From Planctomycetaceae bacterium (GTDB lineage: Bacteria > Planctomycetota > Planctomycetia > Pirellulales > Thermoguttaceae), in contig JAJFUI010000297.1 in the NCBI GenBank assembly GCA_021372555.1, positions 1 through 39,519 on the forward strand: 39,519 nucleotides of DNA. The letters run 5' to 3'. This document shows positions 22,912 through 30,778 of the stretch, piece by piece (within the stretch, counting starts at the first letter, position 1; each line of letters begins with the position of its first letter). The position numbers were made by a program, and so were the translations under genes. Below the pieces are notes generated by a model that saw only the letters and a program-made list of their open reading frames with translations, searched no databases and had not been told where the DNA came from.

Positions 22912-24117
22912 ATGCTGACCGAGCGCATGGATCCCGAGACTCTCGAGTTTGACGTCCGCACGGACGAGATGCTGATCAACATGGGGCCTCAGCATCCGAG
23001 CACGCACGGCGTGCTGCGTTTGGTGCTGCGGACCGACGGTGAAATCGTCACGGAGGTGACGCCGCACATTGGCTATTTGCACCGATGCGCCGAGAAGATT
23101 GGCGAGAACCTTACGCCGCGCCAGTTCCTGCCGTACACCGACCGGCTGGACTATTTGGCCGCGATGAACATGAATCTCGGCTGGTCGCTGGCAGTCGAGA
23201 AGCTGCTGGGCATTCGGGTTTCGGAAAAGACCCGGCACCTGCGGGTTGTCATTGCGGAGTTGAACCGGATTGCGAACCACCTGGTGGCTGCCGGATGCTA
23301 CGGGCTCGACCTGGGCAGCTTCACGCCGTTTACGTGGACGTTCCGCGAGCGTGAGAAGATTCTGAACCTGTTCGAGGAAGTCTGCGGCGCGCGGCTGACG
23401 TACAGCTATATTACGCCCGGTGGCGTGACGGCCGACTTGCCGCCCGGCTGGCTAGATCGTTGCGAGGCGTTTTTGAAGCAGTTCGAGCCAGTAATCGGCG
23501 ACCTGCACGCGATTCTGACGAACAACAAGATCTTCATTGAGCGCACGGCGGGCGTCGGCGTGCTGACCCCGGCGATGGCGTTGGACTACGGCGTGACGGG
23601 GCCGAACCTGCGAGGCAGCGGCGTCGATTGGGACCTGCGACGCGATGGCGAGCCGATCTACACCGAGATGTACGAGGGGTACACCTGGCGCATTATTGCC
23701 CCGGTCAACGGCCGCTATCCGGACGATCATCCCTATCCGGCGATTCCCAAAGAGGCCGTCGTCGGCGACTCGTGGCACCGGTATTTCGTGCGGATGCTGG
23801 AAGTCGTTCAGTCGATGGACCTGATTCGCCAGGGAATGGAGAAGTATTTGCGGGCGGCCGGCGAGGTTGACAAGCCGATTGACGTGAAGAAGAAGCTCCC
23901 GAAGGGCGAAGCGTATTTGGAAACCGAAGCGCCGAAGGGGCAGATGGGCTTCATGATTATTGGCGACGGTTCGCCGATACCGTGGCGGGTCCGGCTCCGC
24001 AGCAGCAGCTTCTGCAACCTGTCGGTGATGGGCCAGTTGTGCCGCGGCGTGCTGGTGGCCGACGTTCCATCGATCGGCGGTTCGTTGGACCTGGTGTTGG
24101 GCGAAATCGACAGGTGA
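22912..24117 (+). CDS. nuoD: NADH-quinone oxidoreductase subunit D
   Basis: A 401-residue peripheral subunit that forms the quinone-binding pocket with NuoB. The family features are intact: NMGPQHPSTHGVLRLVL (about residues 23-39), PHIGYLHRCAEKIGEN, DRLDYLAAMNMNLGW, ELNRIANHL, TGPNLRGSG, and the C-terminal SFCNLSVMGQLCRG and DLVLGEIDR. The histidine and tyrosine positions of the quinone site are present. I choose ATG 22912, with GAGGTGA 4-10 nt upstream; the longer frame from 22795 overlaps nuoC out of phase with the family. The length matches the unfused NuoD. Its usual partner NuoB is not encoded in this window. Confidence 0.95.
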   Translation: MLTERMDPETLEFDVRTDEMLINMGPQHPSTHGVLRLVLRTDGEIVTEVTPHIGYLHRCAEKIGENLTPRQFLPYTDRLDYLAAMNMNLGWSLAVEKLLGIRVSEKTRHLRVVIAELNRIANHLVAAGCYGLDLGSFTPFTWTFREREKILNLFEEVCGARLTYSYITPGGVTADLPPGWLDRCEAFLKQFEPVIGDLHAILTNNKIFIERTAGVGVLTPAMALDYGVTGPNLRGSGVDWDLRRDGEPIYTEMYEGYTWRIIAPVNGRYPDDHPYPAIPKEAVVGDSWHRYFVRMLEVVQSMDLIRQGMEKYLRAAGEVDKPIDVKKKLPKGEAYLETEAPKGQMGFMIIGDGSPIPWRVRLRSSSFCNLSVMGQLCRGVLVADVPSIGGSLDLVLGEIDR

Positions 24118-24167
24118 GGGACTGAGGCTGCAAACTAGGACGGGGGCGGCGCGCGGGGCTCGTAACC

Positions 24168-25511
24168 ATGGTTTCGATGACTGAATTACTGACGCTGCTT
24201 CCATTGCCCTCGTGGATCGTATTGACGATCGCGGGAGCGATTCAAGCCGCGCTGTTGCTGGTGGTGGCGCTCTGCTCGGCGGTGATCTTCATTTGGCTGG
24301 AGCGGAAGGTTTCGGCGCGGATTCAAGACCGGCTGGGCCCGACGCGCGTGGGCGGGCGGTTTGGCTGGCTGCAACCGCCGGCGGACGGCATCAAGCTCCT
24401 GCTCAAGGAAGACCTTATTCCCGCAGCGGCCGATCGTGCGTTGTATCGTCTAGCGCCGTACATCAGTTTCTGTGCGACGTTCTGCGTGTTTCTCGCGCTG
24501 CCGTTTGCCGCGGGGTGGGTTGCCTTGCAGCTTAACGTGGCTGCGTTCTTCGTTCTGGCGGTGGCGGGGCTCGAAGTCTTTGGGGTGATTCTCGGCGGCT
24601 ACTCGTCGGGCTCGAAGTGGTCCCTTTACGGGGCGATGCGCGAGGCGGCGCAGGTCATTAGCTATGAAATTCCACTGGCCCTGTGCGTTGTGGTGGTCGT
24701 GCTCCTGGCGGGCACGATGGACCTGGTCGAAATCGGGCGGCAGCAGGAAGGCTGGCTGTGGAACTGGAACATCTTCAACCCGTTCGCGTTCGTGACGTTT
24801 TGGGTGTACTGCACCTGCGCCTTGGCGAACACGAACCGCGCGCCGTTTGATCTGCCCGAGGCCGAGAGCGAACTGGTGGCCGGCTTCTTGACCGAATACT
24901 CGGGCTTCCGCTGGGTGTATTTCTTCATGGGCGAATACGCGGCCATGTTTGCCGTAAGCGGATTGGGAGCGATCCTCTTCTTGGGCGGGTGGAACGGGCC
25001 CGTGCCGGTAAGCCAGTGGCTAGGACTCAGCGTTGACCCGCACGGGCTGGGCGCTTGGATTGACGCGGCCGGCAACTGGGCGACCGCTCATATTGGGATT
25101 CACGAACACGTATGCTTCGCCGCATGGCTTGGCAATCTGCTGGGCATGTGCAACTTCGTCATCAAGGCCGTGCTGGGCGCGACGTGCATGATCTGGGTGC
25201 GGTGGACGATGCCACGGCTACGCATTGACCAGGTAATGACCACCTGTCTGAAATACTGTGTCCCGATCGCTTCGGCGATGATCGCCGGCGTCTTGGTGTG
25301 GAGCTTCGTGTTCCCCAGCGGAGTTGTGGCTTATGTGACAGCGCAGTTGCGTCCGGCGATTGAACACCGCGAGGCAGCGCCGCCGAAAGCTCCGGCGAAG
25401 AAGACGGCGACAAAGAGCACAGCGAGAACGATTCCGCGGGGCGAGCTTGGGGAAGGGGGCGGTGCCGGGCGTTCGCTGCTGGTGTATGGGACGGAGGAAG
25501 TGGAGCGATAA
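24168..25511 (+). CDS. nuoH: NADH-quinone oxidoreductase subunit H
   Basis: A 447-residue membrane subunit that couples the quinone site to the proton-pumping arm. It has eight or more membrane segments and the family blocks ERKVSARIQDRLGPTRVG, QPPADGIKLLLKED and DLPEAESELVAGFLTEYSG, the acidic path loop. The usual length is 320-400. The extra part is a C-terminal tail of about 50 residues (AAPPKAPAKKTATKSTARTI and following), Lys/Ala/Pro-rich and probably cytoplasmic. The start at ATG 24168 is not certain; a second ATG three codons on is equally placed, and no strong ribosome-binding site is visible. The stop overlaps nuoJ by one base. Confidence 0.95.
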   Translation: MVSMTELLTLLPLPSWIVLTIAGAIQAALLLVVALCSAVIFIWLERKVSARIQDRLGPTRVGGRFGWLQPPADGIKLLLKEDLIPAAADRALYRLAPYISFCATFCVFLALPFAAGWVALQLNVAAFFVLAVAGLEVFGVILGGYSSGSKWSLYGAMREAAQVISYEIPLALCVVVVVLLAGTMDLVEIGRQQEGWLWNWNIFNPFAFVTFWVYCTCALANTNRAPFDLPEAESELVAGFLTEYSGFRWVYFFMGEYAAMFAVSGLGAILFLGGWNGPVPVSQWLGLSVDPHGLGAWIDAAGNWATAHIGIHEHVCFAAWLGNLLGMCNFVIKAVLGATCMIWVRWTMPRLRIDQVMTTCLKYCVPIASAMIAGVLVWSFVFPSGVVAYVTAQLRPAIEHREAAPPKAPAKKTATKSTARTIPRGELGEGGGAGRSLLVYGTEEVER

Positions 25512-26173
25512 TGGGACCCATCAATTGGCAAACCTGCTTTTTCTTCCTCATGGCGGCTATCGCCTGCGGGGCGGCCATTGCCGTGGTCATCAGCAGCAAC
25601 ATCGTCCGAATGGCGTGCTGGCTGGTACTCTCGCTGGCTGCGGTCGCGGGGCTGTTTTTCCTGACCGGGGCCGAGTTCCTTGGGGCGGTGCAACTGATGG
25701 TTTACGTCGGCGGCACGATGGTTCTGCTGATATTCGGTGTGATGCTGACCGCCCGTGGACCGTTTGTGTCGATGAAGATTGGCGCGGCGCAGTGGGTTGT
25801 GGCGGTGATCGCCGCCGGCGCGCTGTTGACCGTGCTGCTGCAAGCGGCCTTCGGGACGTTTGGCCAGACGCAGGGCAAGCCGATTGCGGCGGCTGGCAGT
25901 AGCCGCGAGCTTGCGGCCAGCGGGAACGATGTGGCCGACGCGGCGTCTTATTCGCCGCTTGGCCTGGGGCTCATCGGCGTTCGCATCGACCGTCTGGCCG
26001 AGCGCGATCATGTGCTGCGCGGCGGAATGTCGGGCTATCTGTTGCCGTTCGAGATCATTTCGGTGCATCTGGTTGTCGTGCTCGTGGGGGCAGCCTACCT
26101 GGCTCGGGCGCGGCGGCGCATGGTGCCACGGCATTGGCGCGGCGGCGAGCAACCCAGCGGCGTGGAGGACTGA
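25511..26173 (+). CDS. nuoJ: NADH-quinone oxidoreductase subunit J
   Basis: A 220-residue membrane subunit of complex I with five membrane segments. The diagnostic third segment reads GAEFLGAVQLMVYVGGTMVLLIFGVMLTAR, including the pi-bulge region thought to rearrange during the cycle. The last segment is LLPFEIISVHLVVVLVGAAYLA. A Gly/Ala/Ser-rich loop of about 45 residues (GKPIAAAGSSRELAASGNDV...) lies between segments four and five. Translation is coupled to nuoH (TAATG at 25509-25513), and nuoK begins 4 nt after the stop. Confidence 0.93.
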   Translation: MGPINWQTCFFFLMAAIACGAAIAVVISSNIVRMACWLVLSLAAVAGLFFLTGAEFLGAVQLMVYVGGTMVLLIFGVMLTARGPFVSMKIGAAQWVVAVIAAGALLTVLLQAAFGTFGQTQGKPIAAAGSSRELAASGNDVADAASYSPLGLGLIGVRIDRLAERDHVLRGGMSGYLLPFEIISVHLVVVLVGAAYLARARRRMVPRHWRGGEQPSGVED

Positions 26174-26177
26174 CACG

Positions 26178-26516
26178 ATGAGCATTTTTTGTGAGCCAGT
26201 TGGATTGTCGCACTACCTGGTCGTCAGCGCGATTCTGTTCGTCTGCGGCGTGTTGTGCATGACCACGAAGCGGAACGTGCTGGGCGTGTTGATGGGGATC
26301 GAACTGGTGCTGAATGGGGCCAACCTGAACTTCATGGCGTTTGGCAGTCCGGCGATTTGCGGCACGAGCACGCTGGGGCTGGACGGTCAATTGATCGCCC
26401 TGTTTGTGATTGTCCTGGCTGCGGCGGAAGCGGCCGTGGCGCTGGCCATCGCGTTGAACTACTACCATACCCACGCCACGGTGGACGTGGACCGAGGGAA
26501 TGAGCTAAAGGGGTAA
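26178..26516 (+). CDS. nuoK: NADH-quinone oxidoreductase subunit K
   Basis: A 112-residue, three-helix subunit of the complex I membrane arm. The family signatures VLGVLMGIELVLNGANLNFMAF (with the buried glutamate of the second helix) and QLIALFVIVLAAAEAAVALAIAL (with the third-helix glutamate) are complete. ATG 26178 lies 4 nt after the nuoJ stop. Longer frames upstream overlap nuoJ and are not credible. A 104-bp AT-rich inverted repeat separates it from nuoL. Confidence 0.95.
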   Translation: MSIFCEPVGLSHYLVVSAILFVCGVLCMTTKRNVLGVLMGIELVLNGANLNFMAFGSPAICGTSTLGLDGQLIALFVIVLAAAEAAVALAIALNYYHTHATVDVDRGNELKG

Positions 26517-26616
26517 ATTGCAGACTGCAAATTGCAAAATGAAAACTGCAAACTGGCGGAGAGTCGCTCAATTTTCATTTTTCAATTCCCAATTTGCATT
26601 TTGCAGTTTTGCATAG
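26517..26616. repeat. AT-rich imperfect inverted repeat inside the nuo operon
   Basis: The left arm (about 26519-26556) has tgcaaattgcaaaatgaaaa and the right arm (about 26571-26616) has its near complement (ttttcatttttcaattcc, then aatttgcattttgcag). A GC-rich 15-bp loop, ggcggagagtcgctc, joins them. The composition is sharply AT-rich compared with the flanking genes. The arms themselves contain repeated tgcaaa and attgca words. It could be a processing site, an attenuator or a mobile repeat. Confidence 0.65.
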
Positions 26617-26620
26617 CGAA

Positions 26621-29017
26621 ATGGACCTAAACGTTTTACTACCGCGATTGTTGGCCTTGGCTTGGCTGCTGCCGCTCTGCTCGTTTGCGCTGATTGTGTT
26701 CTTCGGTCCGCGCATGGGCCGGGCCGGGCGGTACGCCGCGCACGTGGCGACGACGGCGATCATCGCCGCCTGCGTTCTGTCGTTTGCTTCGTTGGGGCTC
26801 TGGCTCACGCAGCATCCGGTCGGCGCCGCCCACGGCGCGCACGCGGCCGCAGTGCCGCCGCACATTAACGGCGATTGGTACTCGCTTGGCGAGTTCGGTT
26901 CGCTGCGGGTGACGATCGGCTACTATATCGACGCCTTGACGCTCTGCATGTTCTGCATGGTGACGCTGGTGGCCTCGTGCATCCACGTCTACTCGGCCGG
27001 CTACATGCACGGCGAATTGCACGACGTGTTCGACACGTTCGGCCCGACTGAAGAAGGGCGGATGATTCGCCGCCGCGGGCGATATTACCGCTTCTTCCAG
27101 TGCCTTTCGCTCTTTTGCTTCAGCATGTTGGGCCTGGTGCTGGCCGGCAACGTGGCGATGGTGTTCGTCTTCTGGGAACTGGTGGGCATCTGCTCCTACC
27201 TGCTGATCGGCTTCTGGCACGAGCGCAAGAGCGCGAGCAACGCGGCCAACAAGGCGTTTATTGTCAACCGTGTCGGCGACTTCGGCATGATCGTCGGTCT
27301 GATGGCCGTCTGGACGGGCATGGGCACGTTCTCATTCGGCGACTACAAGGTCACCAAGGCCGACGGAACGGTGGCGATGGCTCCCGGCATTTTCAGCCAG
27401 GTGCGGCCGGCGGCGAACGAACACAAGCTGCAGATTCCTGACGGCATGGTGAAGTCGGCCGTCGGTAGCCAAGCGTCCAATGTGCTGGTGGGTAAGTCGG
27501 ACGCCAAAGCGGTCGCGGTTGCGGCACAGGACATTCGCGATTTGAGTGCCCCGCAAAAGCTAAAGGACTGGCGGTCGCAAGGCCTCGGCTACGGCTTGCT
27601 TGTCATCGCGGGGCTCGGCATCTTCTGCGGGTGCGTGGGCAAGAGCGCTCAGGTGCCGCTGCATGTGTGGCTGCCGGACGCGATGGAAGGTCCCACGCCG
27701 GTTAGCGCGTTGATCCATGCGGCGACGATGGTGGCGGCCGGCGTTTATCTGGTCGGCAGGTTCTATCCGGTCTTCACGCCCGAAGTGCTGATGGTCATCG
27801 CCTGCATCGGTTGTGCGACGCTCTTCATCGCGGCCACCGTTGCCCTGACGGCCACAGACATTAAGCGGGTGCTGGCTTATTCGACGGTCAGCCAACTGGG
27901 ATTCATGATGTTGGCCCTGGGGCTTGGCGGCTGGCTGGCCGGCATGTTGCACCTGTTCACGCACGCGTTCTTCAAGTCGTTGTTGTTCCTCTGCTCGGGC
28001 TCGGTCATTCATGCCTGCGGCACGAACGAGATGCCGTCGATGGGCGGGCTGCGGCGGAAGATGCCGATCACGGCGATGACGATGCTAATCGGCTGCTTGG
28101 CCATTGCCGGCGCGGGCATTCCGGCCACCGTGATCGGGTTTAGCGGCTTTTACTCGAAGGACAGCATCATTGCCCAGGACCTTTCGTTCTGGGCGGCCAA
28201 TCCGCGGCTGGGCGGCTGGTTCTTCTATGCGGCCCTGTTCGGTGCGGGACTGACGGCGTTTTACATGTTCCGGTTGTGGTACATGACGTTTGCCGGCAAC
28301 CCACGGGATGGGCACGTTTACTATCACGCTCACGAGTCGCCCAGTTCGATGACTGTGCCGCTGATGATTTTGGCGGTGCTGGCGGCAGTCGGCGCGTGGA
28401 ATATCCCGTTTACCGGCGGACTGGGGCTTCAGTCGCTTTTGCAGCAGGCCCAGCCGGCCGGCATTGCCGACGGTGTCTCGGGGGGATTGTACTGGTCGAG
28501 CATCGCCATGCCGGCGCAGCATCTGGCGCACGAGCACGCGAACGCCATCAAGGCGGAATGGGCGGCGTTTGGCGTCGCGCTGGTTGGTTTCCTGCTGGCC
28601 ACGGTGTTTTACGGGCTGCGGAAGCTCGATCCGGCGGATGTGACGCGCGCGTTCCCGCGGCTTTACCGGTTCCTGTTCCGGAAGTGGATGTTTGACGAGC
28701 TTTATTCGTACTGTCTGGTTCGCCCCATGTTGAAGATTTCTGATTGGGTCGCGGCCGTCGATCGTCGAGGAATTGACTGGCTCGTTGACGGTTCGGCTCG
28801 GGCGATCGAGGGCATTGCGCGGGTGGACGACTGGTTTGATCGCATCTTCATCGACCGGGCGGTAAACGTTGCGGCGCGGTGGACGTATGCGTTGGGAATG
28901 CGGCTGCGAACGATCGAGACAGGCAACGTTCGCCAGTACGTGCTTTGGTTGGTCGTCGCCACGGTGGGCCTGTTCGTATTGATGAGTTTCTTCTGGAGCT
29001 ATGCCATTGCAGGGTGA
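26621..29017 (+). CDS. nuoL: NADH-quinone oxidoreductase subunit L
   Basis: A 798-residue antiporter-like subunit at the far end of complex I. The core is clear: FFQCLSLFCFSMLGLVLAGN, WELVGICSYLLIGFWHERKSA, QVPLHVWLPDAMEGPTPVSALIHAATMVAAGVYL and the long C-terminal part with a lateral helix (KWMFDELYSYCLVRPML). Typical NuoL is 610-660 residues. The excess includes an insertion of about 80 residues (about 240-325: KVTKADGTVAMAPGIF... to QKLKDWRS), placed just before a membrane segment. I choose ATG 26621; a TTG at 26594 lies in the inverted repeat. The catalytic lysine and glutamate positions of the family are present. Confidence 0.95.
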   Translation: MDLNVLLPRLLALAWLLPLCSFALIVFFGPRMGRAGRYAAHVATTAIIAACVLSFASLGLWLTQHPVGAAHGAHAAAVPPHINGDWYSLGEFGSLRVTIGYYIDALTLCMFCMVTLVASCIHVYSAGYMHGELHDVFDTFGPTEEGRMIRRRGRYYRFFQCLSLFCFSMLGLVLAGNVAMVFVFWELVGICSYLLIGFWHERKSASNAANKAFIVNRVGDFGMIVGLMAVWTGMGTFSFGDYKVTKADGTVAMAPGIFSQVRPAANEHKLQIPDGMVKSAVGSQASNVLVGKSDAKAVAVAAQDIRDLSAPQKLKDWRSQGLGYGLLVIAGLGIFCGCVGKSAQVPLHVWLPDAMEGPTPVSALIHAATMVAAGVYLVGRFYPVFTPEVLMVIACIGCATLFIAATVALTATDIKRVLAYSTVSQLGFMMLALGLGGWLAGMLHLFTHAFFKSLLFLCSGSVIHACGTNEMPSMGGLRRKMPITAMTMLIGCLAIAGAGIPATVIGFSGFYSKDSIIAQDLSFWAANPRLGGWFFYAALFGAGLTAFYMFRLWYMTFAGNPRDGHVYYHAHESPSSMTVPLMILAVLAAVGAWNIPFTGGLGLQSLLQQAQPAGIADGVSGGLYWSSIAMPAQHLAHEHANAIKAEWAAFGVALVGFLLATVFYGLRKLDPADVTRAFPRLYRFLFRKWMFDELYSYCLVRPMLKISDWVAAVDRRGIDWLVDGSARAIEGIARVDDWFDRIFIDRAVNVAARWTYALGMRLRTIETGNVRQYVLWLVVATVGLFVLMSFFWSYAIAG

Positions 29018-29074
29018 GAGACGGGGCTGCGAGCTAAGCGTCCCCAATCCCCAATCCCTAGCCACTATCCAATA

Positions 29075-30778
29075 ATGTTCAATTTCTCCGATCCGACCGT
29101 TTTGCTCACCTGGTTACTGAGCGCGATTATTTTCCTGCCGGCCGTGGGGGCATTGATTCTGTGCCTTGCGCCGCGTGAGAGCGATGCCAGCACGAAGCGA
29201 TTCTCGCTGTTCATCACGCTTGCGGTGTTCGCGCTCACCGTGTGGTTGGCGATCCCGGGCGGACGGGTAGGCAATTTCAATTTCAGCCAGCCGGGGATGC
29301 AAAGCATTGTGAATCACACTTGGATTCCGGCGTTCGGCATCAACTACATGCTCGGCATCGACGGGATCAGCCTGCCGCTGGTGCTGCTGACCTCGTTCCT
29401 TAGCGTGCTGGCGATGTGGGCCAGTTGGCCGATCACGAAGAGCGTGCGGGCGTACTGTGCTCTGTTCCTGCTGTTGGAAACGGGCATGTTGGGCGTCTTC
29501 CTGGCGCTCGACTTCTTCCTGTTCTACGTGTTCTGGGAAGTGATGCTGCTGCCGATGTACTTTTTGATCGGCATCTGGGGCGGACCGCGTCGCGAGTACG
29601 CCGCCATCAAGTTCTTCCTGTTCACGTTGGTCGGCAGCGTGCTGCTGTTGGTGGCGATGCTGATGTTGTATTTCGCCAGCGACGTGAGCAAGTTGAGCCA
29701 GGCGCAGCAGGTGGCGAGCAATCTGATTGGCCACGGCACGAAGCACACGTTCAACCTGCTGGCACTGATGCAACTGGGGCAGATGCCCGACTCGCCATTC
29801 CACCAGACGCTGCTGTGGGGGCAATCGCTCTCTTGGTGGGCGTTCGTGTTGTTGCTGATCGGCTTCATCATCAAGCTTCCGTCGGTGCCGGTGCACACGT
29901 GGCTGCCGGACGCCCACGTCGAGGCCCCGACGCCAATTTCGATGATCCTGGCCGGCGTGCTGTTGAAGATGGGCGGCTACGGTGTCCTGCGCGTGTGCTA
30001 TCCGGTCTGTCCGGATGCGGGTTACCACCTGGCCTGGCTTGTGTCGGGTCTCGGCACGGTCAGCATGGTGTACGGGGCGCTGGCCGCGATGGCGCAGAAG
30101 GATTTCAAGCGATTGGTGGCCTACAGCTCGGTGAGCCACATGGGCTACGTGCTTCTGGGCATCGGGGCGTGGAGCGCCACGGCCGGAACGTCCTACGACC
30201 CGAACTATTGGAACATGGCCATGAACGGGGCGATGTTCCAGATGATCGCCCACGGCATCAGCTCGGCTGGCATGTTCTTCCTGGTGGGCGTCGTCTACGA
30301 ACGGGTTCATCATCGGGACCTCGACAAGTTCGGGGGGCTGTTCGCCCGGATGCCGGTGTATGCGGGCATTTCGATGGTCATTTTCTTTGCCGCCCTGGGC
30401 CTGCCGGGGTTGTGCGGATTCATCGGCGAGTTCTTCGTCGTCGTGGGCACTTGGGCGTACTGCAAGTGGCTGGCCGTAGTGGCGGCGTCGGTGGTGGTGC
30501 TGACGGCGGGCTACATTCTGTGGACGATCCAGCGGGTGTATCTGGGGCCGGAATACAAGGGACCGCACGCCGACGCGCTGACCCCGATGACCCGGCGAGA
30601 GATCGCCATCGCGGCGCCGCTGGTCGCGTTCGCCCTGTTGCTGGGCGTCTATCCGCAGGCGCTGTTCAAGTACACGGAGCCGACAATTGGAAAGACCGTG
30701 GTGCAGAAGTTGACCGACTGGGCTCAAGCTAGCCCGAAGGCCACCGGGCACGACGTGACGGAGGGCCGGTCGCAGTGA
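29075..30778 (+). CDS. nuoM: NADH-quinone oxidoreductase subunit M
   Basis: A 567-residue antiporter-like membrane subunit of complex I. Recognisable blocks are MLGIDGISLPLVLLT, FYVFWEVMLLPMYFLIGIWG with the conserved glutamate, VPVHTWLPDAHVEAPTPISMILAGVLLKMGGYG, and QKDFKRLVAYSSVSHMGYVLLG. It has about 14 membrane segments. The spacer to nuoL is 57 bp and ends in a ccccaatccccaatccctagccactatcc run containing one GCCACTA heptamer. ATG 29075 has no strong ribosome-binding site. The stop overlaps the GTG start of nuoN (GTGA). Confidence 0.95.
   Translation: MFNFSDPTVLLTWLLSAIIFLPAVGALILCLAPRESDASTKRFSLFITLAVFALTVWLAIPGGRVGNFNFSQPGMQSIVNHTWIPAFGINYMLGIDGISLPLVLLTSFLSVLAMWASWPITKSVRAYCALFLLLETGMLGVFLALDFFLFYVFWEVMLLPMYFLIGIWGGPRREYAAIKFFLFTLVGSVLLLVAMLMLYFASDVSKLSQAQQVASNLIGHGTKHTFNLLALMQLGQMPDSPFHQTLLWGQSLSWWAFVLLLIGFIIKLPSVPVHTWLPDAHVEAPTPISMILAGVLLKMGGYGVLRVCYPVCPDAGYHLAWLVSGLGTVSMVYGALAAMAQKDFKRLVAYSSVSHMGYVLLGIGAWSATAGTSYDPNYWNMAMNGAMFQMIAHGISSAGMFFLVGVVYERVHHRDLDKFGGLFARMPVYAGISMVIFFAALGLPGLCGFIGEFFVVVGTWAYCKWLAVVAASVVVLTAGYILWTIQRVYLGPEYKGPHADALTPMTRREIAIAAPLVAFALLLGVYPQALFKYTEPTIGKTVVQKLTDWAQASPKATGHDVTEGRSQ

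Noticed and set aside
29114-30751. 545-codon - strand frame opposite nuoM
   Set aside because: His/Arg/Gln-rich shadow of a well-identified membrane subunit gene.
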